DNA from: JAUQQI01 sp042408785
Lineage (GTDB): Bacteria > Chloroflexota > Dehalococcoidia > JAUQQI01
Direction of reading: 5' to 3'
Length of the DNA stretch: 58,255 nt
Assembly: GCA_042408785.1 (NCBI GenBank)
Contig: JBHOQU010000052.1
Location: 1-58,255 of the forward strand
Each line of letters opens with the position of its first letter. The first letter of the stretch is position 1. Of the stretch, positions 24,389-32,574 are shown in pieces. The notes under the pieces were generated by a model that made no database searches, was not told where the DNA came from, and saw only the letters and a list, made by a program, of their open reading frames with translations. A program made the position numbers and the translations under genes.

Positions 24389-25929
24389 AGCCGGCAGCCC
24401 TGGACCGGCTGCTCACCGGGGTCCTGCTGGTCGGGTTCTTCGGCCTTTATCTCTTCACCCTCTCGGCCCGGCCCGACCCGGACGCCCTGGCCTTCGGCCG
24501 GCTGGCCCGGGCCGGACCGGGCACGCCGGGCTTCTTCCAGGCCGAGCACCTGCTTTACCCCTTCTGGGGCTGGCTCGCCTACCAGGGACTGAGGCTCCTG
24601 GGCTACGCCGGTCCCCCCGACGGGCCCATGGCGGGCCTTAACGCCCTCGCCGGGGCGGTGGCCGTCGCCGCCGTCTATCGGCTCGGCCGGCTGGTCCGAC
24701 CGGACCGGGTCGGGGTGGGGCTCGGGGCGGCCGTGCTTACGGGCCTGAGCTACGCCCACTGGCTCCACAGCACCCAGGCCGAGAACCAGATGGTCGCCAA
24801 CGCCCTGGTCCTGGCGGCCATCGCCGCGGGGCTGGGGGGTGTTCCGGGGCCGGCGGTGGGTGGGGTGGCCGGGCTGGGGGTCTTAAGCCACGGGACGGCC
24901 ATCCTGCCGGCCGCCGTCTTCGGCCTCTGGCTGCTGACAACCCGGCGGGGTCGGGGTGCGGCCGCCGGATACTGGCTGGGGCTGCTGGGCCTGACGGGTA
25001 TCGGCCTCCTCTTCGGGGCCCTCCTGGCCGGGGCAGCCCGGTCTCCTGCCGGCGTCCTCGCCTGGCTGATGGACCGGCCGGCGGCCGGCGTCTGGGGTCG
25101 CCTGGCCCTGGCCGACCTTCCCCTGGGCCTTAAGACGGCGGCCGGCGCGATATTCTGGCCGGCCGGTCAGGCCAGCCTCAAGGGGCTCCTTTCGGAGCCC
25201 CTCAACCCGGGCCGCTGGCTTGAAGCTTTCACCCTCCTCTGTCTCCTGGGACTGGGCGCCGCTGGGCTGGGGGCCTGGTGGGTGGGCCTTAAGTACCGTC
25301 ACCCGGCGGGTCCCCTCGTCGTCGGGTGGGCCGCGGCAGTGGGCCTCTTCGCCCTGGGCTGGGCCCCGGAGGACCCCCAGTTCTGGACCCTGGCGCTGCC
25401 GCCGGTAACCTTAAGCGTTGCCCACGTGCTCCTTCCCGAGGCCCGGTCCCGGACCGGCGGGCCGGTTTGGGGGGCGGCTCTGACCGGGCTGGTGCTGGCC
25501 GTCGGGACGGCCAACTATCTCCTTGTTTTCCGGCCGGCCGCAGACCCGGCCAATAACCCCGACCTCGCCAAGGCCCAGTGTCTGGCCGGCCTGCTGGGTC
25601 CCAGCGACTTGGTCATAACCCTGGGCTGGGACTGGGCCGACGGTTACCTGCCGCGCCTGGGCCACGAAAGGGTGGTCGGCATCCTGGACTTATACCTGCG
25701 GACGGCCGGCCGGGATCCCGGTCGGCTCCGGGCCCTCCTGGTTCAGGAGGTGCGGTCCACCTGGGACCGGGGCGGCCGGGCCTACCTGGTCCACTGGCCG
25801 GAGCTTTCCGTCGGGGAGCGGGACTGGCTTGTCCGCACCGGCGGCCCCACCCCCGAGAGCCTGCGGTTTCAAACCCGTCCCCGGGCCCGGTGCGGGGATG
25901 AGACCGTCTTCGAGGTGGTCGGCCTGTGA
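24385..25929 (+). CDS. Polytopic membrane protein, GT-C glycosyltransferase-like
   Basis: 514 aa with roughly ten hydrophobic segments. The N-terminal loop has an acidic pair (RPDPDALAFGRL), followed by AEHLLYPFWGWLAYQGLRLLG, as in GT-C/PMT-type enzymes that use polyprenyl-phosphate sugars. TGLSYAHWLHSTQAENQMVANAL is a further loop. The last ~120 residues are soluble. It could also be the missing polymerase of the cluster, but no Wzy signature is recognisable. Overlaps of 4 nt join it to both neighbours. Confidence 0.6.
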   Translation: MKPAALDRLLTGVLLVGFFGLYLFTLSARPDPDALAFGRLARAGPGTPGFFQAEHLLYPFWGWLAYQGLRLLGYAGPPDGPMAGLNALAGAVAVAAVYRLGRLVRPDRVGVGLGAAVLTGLSYAHWLHSTQAENQMVANALVLAAIAAGLGGVPGPAVGGVAGLGVLSHGTAILPAAVFGLWLLTTRRGRGAAAGYWLGLLGLTGIGLLFGALLAGAARSPAGVLAWLMDRPAAGVWGRLALADLPLGLKTAAGAIFWPAGQASLKGLLSEPLNPGRWLEAFTLLCLLGLGAAGLGAWWVGLKYRHPAGPLVVGWAAAVGLFALGWAPEDPQFWTLALPPVTLSVAHVLLPEARSRTGGPVWGAALTGLVLAVGTANYLLVFRPAADPANNPDLAKAQCLAGLLGPSDLVITLGWDWADGYLPRLGHERVVGILDLYLRTAGRDPGRLRALLVQEVRSTWDRGGRAYLVHWPELSVGERDWLVRTGGPTPESLRFQTRPRARCGDETVFEVVGL

Positions 25930-27596
25930 AGGGGCAGGGGATCGCCGGGCTGGTCCTGGCCGCCACCGTCCTGGCCGTGGCCGCAGGCTCAGGGCCCCCT
26001 CTTCTGGAGGCATTGACCGGGGAGACGGAGCTGAAGCCCCAGGTCGCGGCTGTCCTCTCCTATATTAATCAGCCGGCGGTGGAGACCGCCGACCTGGCGG
26101 CCGTCCCCTACACGGGACTGAATCCCTTCGGGGTGAACACTTTCCTGGAGCAGGAGGTGGAGGGGTGGAAGGTCCGCCGGACCCTTGAGCTCATCCGGGC
26201 GGCGGGGATCAGGTGGGTACGGCAGCAGATTCCCTGGGCCGACATCGAGCCCTTTCGCAAGGGGGATTTCCGGTGGGAAAAGTACGACCGGATCGTCGAC
26301 CTGGTAAACGCCTACGGTCTGGAGCTGGTGGCCCGGTTGGACTACCCGCCCGACTGGAGCCGCCGGGACAACAGCGTCGCCTTCGGTCCCCCCGACGACT
26401 TCAAAGACTACGGGGACTTCGTCGAAGCCTTCGTCCGCCGCTACCGGGGCAAGGTCCGGTTTATCCAGGTTTGGAACGAGCCCAACGCCTTCCCCGAGTG
26501 GGGTAACCGGCCGGTCAACGCCGAAGAATACGTCGCCCTCCTCCGGGAGGCTTACCTTCGGGCCAAGGCGGCCAACCCCGACGTGGTGGTTTTAAGCGCG
26601 GCCTTGGCCCCAACCCTTGGGACCGGCGACGGCCGGGCCGAAAGCGACCTGGTCTTTCTCGACAAAATGTACCGGGCCGGGGCTCGCCCCTACTTCGACA
26701 TCCTGGCGGCCCAGGCTTACGGCCTCTGGACGGGGCCGGGCGACCGGCGGGTCTCCCCGGACCGGACCAACTTCTCCCGGGTCCGGCTGCTTCGGGAGGT
26801 GATGGTCCGCCACGGGGATGCGGCCAAGGCCGTCTGGATAACGGAGCTCGGCTGGGATGCCCTGCCCCCCGATTTTCCGGGCCCGGCCACCCACGGCCGG
26901 GTGACCCGCGCCCAGCAGGCGCGGTTCACCGCCGACGCCTACCGCCGGATCATGGCCGAGTGGCCCTGGGTGGGCGTGGCCTTTTACTGGCACTTCCGGA
27001 TGGTGACCGACGAGAAGCGGGACCAGCCGGTATTTTACTTCGGGATGGCCGACCCGGACTTCACCCTCCAGCCGGTCTACTACGCCGTCCGGGAGCTGGC
27101 CCTGGCCGAGCCCACGCTCACCTACGGCTTCCGTCAGGAGGACGACCGGGCCCTGGCTTATTCCGGCGACTGGTGGGAGGCGGCGGACCCCGCCGCCAGC
27201 CTGGGCCGATACCGGGTGCTCCGGGGCGGGACGAGTCGCCTCTCCTTCCGGGTCTGGGGCTCGGAGCTCAAAGTGCTGGCCCGGTTCGGGCCCGGGGCGG
27301 GCCCGATGCTGGTCTCCGTCTGGGCCGAGGGAGAGGGGGCGCCCGTGCTTCGGCGGCAGGTGGACCTTTCGTCCCCGGCCGACGGCTTCGGGGAGGTGAC
27401 CATCTTCCGGGGTTGGGGCCCCGGCCCCTACCGGGTCGAGATCCGGCCGGCCGGGACAGGACCGGTCGGGGTGGACGGCTTCGTGGTGGGCCCGGCCCAA
27501 ACCCTGCACCCCGGGCTCGGAGTCGGGGGGCTCATGCTTTTGGGGGGAGTAGTGGCGGCCGTCCTCGGTTTCCGGCAGGTGTATCGGGCAATATGA
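25926..27596 (+). CDS. Membrane-anchored glycoside hydrolase (clan A, GH39/GH5-like)
   Basis: 556 aa. An N-terminal hydrophobic segment (residues 5-25) is a signal or anchor, and a C-terminal helix lies near 530-550. The TIM-barrel catalytic part has GIRWVRQQIPWADIEP, VWNEPNAFPEW (acid/base Glu185) and VWITELGWDALPPD (nucleophile Glu307). This is a clan GH-A arrangement. A beta-rich region (about 400-520) follows. It probably trims or remodels the exported polysaccharide. It starts at GTG overlapping the previous stop (GTGA). Confidence 0.82.
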   Translation: MKGQGIAGLVLAATVLAVAAGSGPPLLEALTGETELKPQVAAVLSYINQPAVETADLAAVPYTGLNPFGVNTFLEQEVEGWKVRRTLELIRAAGIRWVRQQIPWADIEPFRKGDFRWEKYDRIVDLVNAYGLELVARLDYPPDWSRRDNSVAFGPPDDFKDYGDFVEAFVRRYRGKVRFIQVWNEPNAFPEWGNRPVNAEEYVALLREAYLRAKAANPDVVVLSAALAPTLGTGDGRAESDLVFLDKMYRAGARPYFDILAAQAYGLWTGPGDRRVSPDRTNFSRVRLLREVMVRHGDAAKAVWITELGWDALPPDFPGPATHGRVTRAQQARFTADAYRRIMAEWPWVGVAFYWHFRMVTDEKRDQPVFYFGMADPDFTLQPVYYAVRELALAEPTLTYGFRQEDDRALAYSGDWWEAADPAASLGRYRVLRGGTSRLSFRVWGSELKVLARFGPGAGPMLVSVWAEGEGAPVLRRQVDLSSPADGFGEVTIFRGWGPGPYRVEIRPAGTGPVGVDGFVVGPAQTLHPGLGVGGLMLLGGVVAAVLGFRQVYRAI

Positions 27597-29890
27597 CGGC
27601 GACCAACCTTGGGGTCCTGGTTGCCCTGGCCCTAGCCTTCGGCCTGCGGGTCTACGGCCTCGGACAGCAGAGCCTCTGGTCCGATGAGGGGGCCAGCGCG
27701 GCCATGACCTGGCGGACCCCGGCCGAGATTTTGGAGGCCTCGGCCGGCGACATCCACCCGCCCCTTTATTACCTCCTCCTGCGGGCCTGGGCCGAGGGGG
27801 CGGGGCGGTGGGAATTCGGCCTCAGGTTTCTCTCCGTCCTGGCCGGGGTGCTGACCGTGGCCCTTGCAGCCCGGTTGGGGGGCCGCCTTTTCGGGGCCCC
27901 GGGCCGGCTGGTGGCCGGGGGCTTCCTCGCCGTGTCGCCCCTGGCCGTTTACTACTCCCAGGAGGCCCGGATGTACGCCCTGCTGGGAATGCTGGGGGCC
28001 CTGGGGATGAACGGCCTCTGGGACCTCACCGCTCCCGGAAAGGCGAACCGGAGGTGGCCGGCGGCCCTCGCCTACCTGGCGGGAATGGCCGGGGCCCTTT
28101 ACACCCAGTACTTCGGGGTGCTCCTGGTGGCGGCCGCCAACCTCTGGTTCGGCCTCCGGCTCCTTTGGCGACCAGATGCATATCCGGCCGCCGGGGCGGC
28201 CCTGGCGCGGTGGGTCGGGCTTCAGTCCGGGGTTGCGGTCCTGGTTGCCCCCTGGTACCTGGGGGTGCTACCTCAGCTGGGACGCTGGGCGACGGGGGTT
28301 CCGCCCCGCCCTTTGGGGGAGAACCTCCGGGACGCGGCCGGACAGGTGCTGGCCGGACCGGCCTGGGCCTCCCTGGGGCCCTGGACGGTGGCGGCCGCCG
28401 GGGCCCTGGTCGTGCTCGGGCTGGGGACCCTGCGGCTTAATCCGGCCGGGGTAAGCTTTGCGGCCGCCTATGGGGCCGTGGCCCTGGGGATGCCTGTGCT
28501 GGACCTCTACCGGCCCTTCTACCAGCCGAAGTTTCTGCTCCTGGGTCTGCCCGGTCTGGCCCTCTGGGTGGCGGCCGGGCTCGCCCCGGCCTTCGGGGCC
28601 GGGCCCTGGGGCCGACGGCCCCGGCTCGGGGTCGTCGGCGGGGTCGTCCTGGCCGCGACGGTCCTGCTCGGCGCGGCCGGCACCCTGGCTTACCTGTTTA
28701 ACCCGGCCTACTGGCGGGACGACTACCGGGGGCTGGTCCGGGTTATCACCGCCCTGGGCCGGCCGGACGACGGGATCATTCTGGACGCCCCGGGCCAGCA
28801 GGAGATCTTCGGCTATTACTATCACGGGGATATGCCCGTTTACCCCCTGCCCCGCACCCGGCCTCCCGAAGCCGGGGCGACGGTTCGGGAGGTCTCGGAC
28901 CTGCTGGGTCGGCACGGCCGGCTCTGGGCCGTCTTTTGGGGCGACCGGGAGGCCGACCCGCAGGGCATCGTTGAAGGGACCCTCAACGCCCGGGCCTACC
29001 GGGCCTGGGACCGCTGGTTCGGGGCGGTCCGGCTGGTGCTTTACCTGGCACCCCGTCCGGCCCCAGACCTAACCCCGGCAGAGGTCAGGTTCGGGGACGG
29101 CATCCGGTTGGTCGGCTTCTCCCTGGGGGACCGGGTTGAGTACGGGCCGGGGGACGTGATTCCGCTCCGCCTGCTCTGGGTGGCGGAGAACCCCATCGGG
29201 CGGCCGTATAAGGTTTTTGCCCACCTGATAGACCAGGACGAGTTCATCTGGGGCCAGCGGGACAGCGAGCCGGTGGGGGGGTCCCGGCCATTTACAACTT
29301 TCGGCCCCGGCCAGGCGGTCGCCGACATGCTGGGTATACCGGTGCTTCCCGGCACCCCGCCGGGGGTCTACCGGGTTCAGGTGGGCCTCTACGACCCGGA
29401 AACCGGCCGGCGCCTGGCAGTGGACGGCGGGCCGGCGGACCGCCTGGTGCTGGGCACCGTCCGGGTCGGGGTCGGGCCGGTCCTGGACCGGGCCGCCTAC
29501 GACCTCGGCAGGCGTCTCGACCTGCCCATCGGCGGCCTGGTGGTTGCAGGCTACGACCTTCGGCGACAGGGCGATCCTAACCCCGGCGACCGGTTCGGGC
29601 CAAAAGATTTCCTGCACCTGACCCTCTTCTGGGCGCGGGCGGCCGGGACCGATGATAAGCCGGCCGCCGAGTTTCGGCTGGACGTGGTCGATTCCGGGGG
29701 GCGGGTGGTGCAGGCGGTCGAAATCCGGCCCGGCGGGGCCGACTACCCGCCCGGCCTCTGGCGCCCACAGGAAATCATCCGCAGTCAGCACCGCCTCTTC
29801 CTGGACCTTCCCCCGGGGTCTTACGGCCTCAGGCTGAGCGCCCCAGGGGACACCCGAAAGCCTTTTGCCAGCTTTAGAATCGAAGGATGA
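27593..29890 (+). CDS. GT39/ArnT-like membrane glycosyltransferase with two C-terminal beta-sandwich repeats
   Basis: 765 aa. The N-terminal ~420 residues are polytopic, with the PMT-type signature QSLWSDEGASAAM, DIHPPLYYLLLRAW and YYSQEARMYALLGML. A soluble loop region follows. The last ~280 residues hold two similar beta-rich modules (starting IRLVGFSLGDRVEYGPGD and LVVAGYDLRRQGDPNPGD), each with LF/LLW and a GxY.L motif. ATG 27593 overlaps the glycosidase stop (ATGA); a much longer upstream frame is antisense-free noise without homology. It likely transfers sugar from a polyprenyl carrier outside the membrane. Confidence 0.85.
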   Translation: MTATNLGVLVALALAFGLRVYGLGQQSLWSDEGASAAMTWRTPAEILEASAGDIHPPLYYLLLRAWAEGAGRWEFGLRFLSVLAGVLTVALAARLGGRLFGAPGRLVAGGFLAVSPLAVYYSQEARMYALLGMLGALGMNGLWDLTAPGKANRRWPAALAYLAGMAGALYTQYFGVLLVAAANLWFGLRLLWRPDAYPAAGAALARWVGLQSGVAVLVAPWYLGVLPQLGRWATGVPPRPLGENLRDAAGQVLAGPAWASLGPWTVAAAGALVVLGLGTLRLNPAGVSFAAAYGAVALGMPVLDLYRPFYQPKFLLLGLPGLALWVAAGLAPAFGAGPWGRRPRLGVVGGVVLAATVLLGAAGTLAYLFNPAYWRDDYRGLVRVITALGRPDDGIILDAPGQQEIFGYYYHGDMPVYPLPRTRPPEAGATVREVSDLLGRHGRLWAVFWGDREADPQGIVEGTLNARAYRAWDRWFGAVRLVLYLAPRPAPDLTPAEVRFGDGIRLVGFSLGDRVEYGPGDVIPLRLLWVAENPIGRPYKVFAHLIDQDEFIWGQRDSEPVGGSRPFTTFGPGQAVADMLGIPVLPGTPPGVYRVQVGLYDPETGRRLAVDGGPADRLVLGTVRVGVGPVLDRAAYDLGRRLDLPIGGLVVAGYDLRRQGDPNPGDRFGPKDFLHLTLFWARAAGTDDKPAAEFRLDVVDSGGRVVQAVEIRPGGADYPPGLWRPQEIIRSQHRLFLDLPPGSYGLRLSAPGDTRKPFASFRIEG

Positions 29891-30843
29891 GCACCGCCCT
29901 GGTTGCCACGGTCCTGAACGAAGCCGAGACCATCGGCCGTCTCCTCGACTCGATTTTGGCGCAGACCCTGCTCCCGGACGAGGTGGTCATCTGCGACGGG
30001 GGCAGCACGGACGGCACCCTCGAAGTCCTGGGGGCCTATGCCCGCCGGCTGCCCCTGCGGGTTGTTTGGGCGCCGGGCAGCAGCATTGCGGCCGGCCGGA
30101 ACCGGGCCATCGAGGCGACCAGGGCCGAACGGATTGCAGTTACCGACGCCGGGGTCCGCCTCCACCCTGGCTGGTTTGCCGCCTTGATGGGGGCCCTGGA
30201 CGGGCCCCGGACGGTGGCGGCCGGGGCCTTCCTGCCGGAGCCGGTGGGGTGGTTTGAGCGGGCCCTCGCCGCGGTGACCCTACCCCTGCCGGAGGAGGTT
30301 TCCCCCGGGCGCTTCCTGCCCTCGAGCCGGTCGGTGGCCTACCACCGGTCGGCCTGGGCGGCCGTTGGCGGCTACCCCGAATGGCTGGATTACTGCGAGG
30401 ACGTGGTCTTCGACCTTAAGCTTCTGGCCGCCGGGTACCGTTTCCGGTGGGTGCCGGAGGCCGTTGTGTACTTCCGGCCCCGGCCGGGCATCCCGGCCTT
30501 CTTCCGGCAGTATTTCAACTACGCCCGGGGGGACGGGAAGGCCGGCCTCTGGGCCGAAAGGCACGCCGTGCGCTATGGGGCCTACGCCTGGCTCGGATAC
30601 TGGCTTGCCCGGGGACGCCGGAATCCCGGAATGGCCGCCGCGCTGGGGCTGGCCGGGGCTTTCTACCTGCGCCGGCCCCTTATTCGCTATTTTAAAATTG
30701 GCCGGGAAGGCTCGCCGGGCGAATTTGTCGCCGGACTGGTCCTTCTCCCCATCTTGCGGCTGGTGGGCGACCTGGCCAAGATGGCGGGTTACCCGGCCGG
30801 ACTCTACTGGCGCTGGCGGTACCGGCCCCCCAGGTGGAGATAG
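29887..30843 (+). CDS. Family 2 glycosyltransferase with membrane helices
   Basis: 318 aa. LVATVLNEAETIGRLLDSI, VVICDGGSTDGTLEVL, ERIAVTDAGVRLHP (TDAG replaces the usual DXD) and GGYPEWLDYCEDVVFDLKL form the GT-A domain. Two or three C-terminal hydrophobic stretches follow (after residue 230). It ends the plus-strand glycan cluster; its last 40 nt overlap the end of the convergent DUF2993 gene. Confidence 0.86.
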   Translation: MSTALVATVLNEAETIGRLLDSILAQTLLPDEVVICDGGSTDGTLEVLGAYARRLPLRVVWAPGSSIAAGRNRAIEATRAERIAVTDAGVRLHPGWFAALMGALDGPRTVAAGAFLPEPVGWFERALAAVTLPLPEEVSPGRFLPSSRSVAYHRSAWAAVGGYPEWLDYCEDVVFDLKLLAAGYRFRWVPEAVVYFRPRPGIPAFFRQYFNYARGDGKAGLWAERHAVRYGAYAWLGYWLARGRRNPGMAAALGLAGAFYLRRPLIRYFKIGREGSPGEFVAGLVLLPILRLVGDLAKMAGYPAGLYWRWRYRPPRWR

Positions 30844-31142
30844 CCTTGGCGGAGGTCAAGGCGAAAAATTTCAATCCGTTCGTTTAGCCTGGCGGCAAGC
30901 TCGTCGGCCAGGCGCCCCAGCTGCTGGCGGACCACCGGCGGCGCCTCGACCCCATTAAGAAAAACGTCCCCGACCTCGGCCTGAAGCCCGGCTCCGGTGA
31001 GGCTGAGGCGGCCGGCCAGTCGAACCTCGACGGGGAGGCCGAGTAGGCTATAGCCCGCCCGGAGGCTGAGGCCCTCCAGGCCAATTTTAAGCCCCTGGAT
31101 GCTGACGCCGGTCGGCCCTGCGGCCTCGGTCAGGAGGCCCAT
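30804..31142 (-). CDS. DUF2993-like lipid-binding-type protein, start uncertain
   Basis: 112 aa from the first ATG. GVSIQGLKIGLEGLSLRAGYSLLGLPVEV, LTGAGLQAEVGDVFLNGVEAPPVVRQQL and LNERIEIFRLDLRQGYLHLGGRY fit the DUF2993 (LmeA-like) pattern of a beta-sheet envelope protein. Protein-like codons continue upstream to about 31229 (SDLLYRALRPDAEGRFERVF), where only a CTG start overlapping the previous stop is possible. The true protein may thus be ~141 aa. It lacks the usual signal peptide. Family call is moderate. Confidence 0.55.
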   Translation of the reverse strand: MGLLTEAAGPTGVSIQGLKIGLEGLSLRAGYSLLGLPVEVRLAGRLSLTGAGLQAEVGDVFLNGVEAPPVVRQQLGRLADELAARLNERIEIFRLDLRQGYLHLGGRYRQRQ

Positions 31143-31221
31143 CAGCTCCCACTCACCAAAGACGCGCTCAAAACGGCCTTCGGCATCGGGCCGGAGGGCC
31201 CGATAAAGCAGGTCGGAAAGG

Positions 31222-32085
31222 TCAGTCAGCTTTGAGGCCCTCCGGCTGCCTTACGGTGACCGGCGTGCCCGGGCCGGCGCTCAGGGCGGCGGCCGCGCTG
31301 CCGCCGGGGACGGCCACCTCCAGGAGGCCGAAGCTGTTGATGAGGGCTGCCAGCCCCTTCGCTTCGGCGTAGGTGCGGCTGAGGCCGCGGATAGTCTGCC
31401 CGGCAACCTCGACCCAGGCCGAGGGGGAAACCAGCTTGGCCGGGATGTTGGTTATCAGGTTGCCGAACCGGTCCACGTAGACCACCTCGCCCCGGAGGCC
31501 CGGGCCCGGCGCCGGCACCGGCCGGGGCCAGGCCAAGGCGGTAACCTCATCTACGGGGCTTCCCAGCTCCTCGGGTCGGACCCCGGCGGCCAGGTGGGCG
31601 GCGGCCGGGCCGAAGATGTCCCGGCCGTGGAAGGTCCGGCTGATATCGGGCTGCCAGAAGCGGGGCTGATTGAGGACAAAGGCCCGCCAGCCCTCCGGCA
31701 GCCGCCGGGGTCCGGCCTCGGGATAGTCCTCCCAGGGCGGGCCGAAGACCCAGCCGAAGAGGCCGTTGTCGGGGCCGACGAAGAAGGCCTCGGGCCCGGC
31801 CAGCAGGATGGGGCGCCGTTCCGTCCCGACTCCCGGGTCGACCACGGCCAGGTGGACGGTGCCCGGTGGAAAGTACCGCCAGCTGGTGGCGACGACGAAG
31901 GCCCCCTCCCGAACGTTCTGGGGGCCGATTTCGTGGGTGATGTCCACAAACCTCAGCCAGGGCGCCACCGAGAGCATGACGCCCTTCATCACGCCGACGT
32001 AGGGGTCGCCGGTTCCGAAGTCAGTTATGAGGGTTACCAGGTCCCGGGGCGGATGTCCGGAGTTCAAAGCCGACCTCAGCACCAT
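31222..32085 (-). CDS. SAM hydrolase/adenosyltransferase family protein (DUF62, hydroxide-type)
   Basis: 287 aa. LVTLITDFGTGDPYVGVMKGVML, VVDPGVGTERRPIL, GPDNGLFG and HGRDIFGPAAAHLAAG mark the S-adenosylmethionine hydroxide adenosyltransferase family. It splits SAM with water into adenosine and methionine and is related to fluorinase and chlorinase; the Asp/Arg/His residues of the hydroxide enzyme appear present (DFG, HGRD). EVVYVDRFGNLITNI is the C-terminal domain signature. It may be leaderless: TGGTAGAAT lies 9 nt upstream. Confidence 0.93.
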   Translation of the reverse strand: MVLRSALNSGHPPRDLVTLITDFGTGDPYVGVMKGVMLSVAPWLRFVDITHEIGPQNVREGAFVVATSWRYFPPGTVHLAVVDPGVGTERRPILLAGPEAFFVGPDNGLFGWVFGPPWEDYPEAGPRRLPEGWRAFVLNQPRFWQPDISRTFHGRDIFGPAAAHLAAGVRPEELGSPVDEVTALAWPRPVPAPGPGLRGEVVYVDRFGNLITNIPAKLVSPSAWVEVAGQTIRGLSRTYAEAKGLAALINSFGLLEVAVPGGSAAAALSAGPGTPVTVRQPEGLKAD

Positions 32086-32094
32086 CGGTAAATA

Positions 32095-32103
32095 ATTCTA
32101 CCA
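32095..32103 (-). promoter_or_regulatory. Extended -10 promoter of the SAM hydrolase gene
   Basis: The minus strand reads TGGTAGAAT from 32103 to 32095, followed by nine bases and the ATG at 32085. A transcript would have almost no leader, and no ribosome site is present. Confidence 0.5.
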
Positions 32104-32117
32104 GCAGACGGGGCGCA

Positions 32118-32234
32118 GGGCTTTCCGGCTTTGGGATTAGGGCGCGGAAGCCGGCCGGTGATAGGGGCGCACGGCGGTGTGCCCTAAACCAGCCGTTGAG
32201 TGCTGGCAGTTCGGCGGATCCCTGGAAAGCCCCG
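32118..32234. repeat. Inverted-repeat-bounded intergenic unit A
   Basis: Bounded by GGGCTTTCCGG at the left and CCTGGAAAGCCCC at the right. The inside carries TAGGGGCGCAC-GGCG-GTGTGCCCTA, a strong hairpin. It is the first of three similar consecutive units between the SAM hydrolase gene and fchA. No coding sequence is supported here. Confidence 0.65.
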
Positions 32235-32246
32235 GACGGGACCCAT

Positions 32247-32369
32247 GGCTTTCCTGTTTTGGCACCGGGGCGCAAAAGCCGGCCCGCTGTTGGGGGGGCA
32301 GGGCCCTACGCCTCTGCAACTTAACTAGACGCTGACTGATAGCAGTTGGCCGGGTGCCTGGAAAGCCCT
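32247..32369. repeat. Inverted-repeat-bounded intergenic unit B
   Basis: Bounded by GGCTTTCCTG and CCTGGAAAGCCC. It shares ends and length with units A and C, but the interior is diverged (a GGGCAGGGCCCTACGCC stretch instead of the clean hairpin). It is separated from A by about 12 bases resembling GGACGGGACCC. Confidence 0.6.
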
Positions 32370-32383
32370 GGGGCACCGGGTCG

Positions 32384-32515
32384 GGGCTTTCCGGTTATGC
32401 TAAAATTGCCAGCATACAGTGGGTCGTTTGTCTGTAAGGGCGCACAACCGTGCGCTCCTACAGACTGCCTGGTCGCCGCCCAATAACTGCTTAGGCCATA
32501 AAACTGGAAAGCCCC
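32384..32515. repeat. Inverted-repeat-bounded intergenic unit C
   Basis: Bounded by GGGCTTTCCGG and CTGGAAAGCCCC. The interior has GTCTGTAAGGGCGCAC-AACC-GTGCGCTCCTACAGAC, a 16-bp stem with two mismatches, and a TGCTAAAAT promoter-like box at 32398-32406. The trailing bases GGACGGGACC repeat the A-B spacer. Confidence 0.65.
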
Positions 32516-32557
32516 GGACGGGACCGGCGACGATGGACCCCCAAGCCCGCTACGGTG

Positions 32558-32563
32558 TACAAT
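32558..32563 (+). promoter_or_regulatory. -10-like box before fchA
   Basis: TACAAT ends 11 nt before the ATG at 32575. No ribosome site is seen in between, so a very short or absent leader is suggested. Confidence 0.4.
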
Positions 32564-32574
32564 TTCCGTTGGCA

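Noticed and set aside
26960..27592. Upstream extension of the GT39-like gene reading in frame with it
   Set aside because: It overlaps the glycosidase gene in another frame and has a low-complexity Gly/Pro/Arg composition; the ATG at 27593 gives a normal N terminus.
32137..32376. Minus-strand open frames inside the repeat block
   Set aside because: Their peptides are Pro/Arg-rich and follow the repeat units rather than any protein family.
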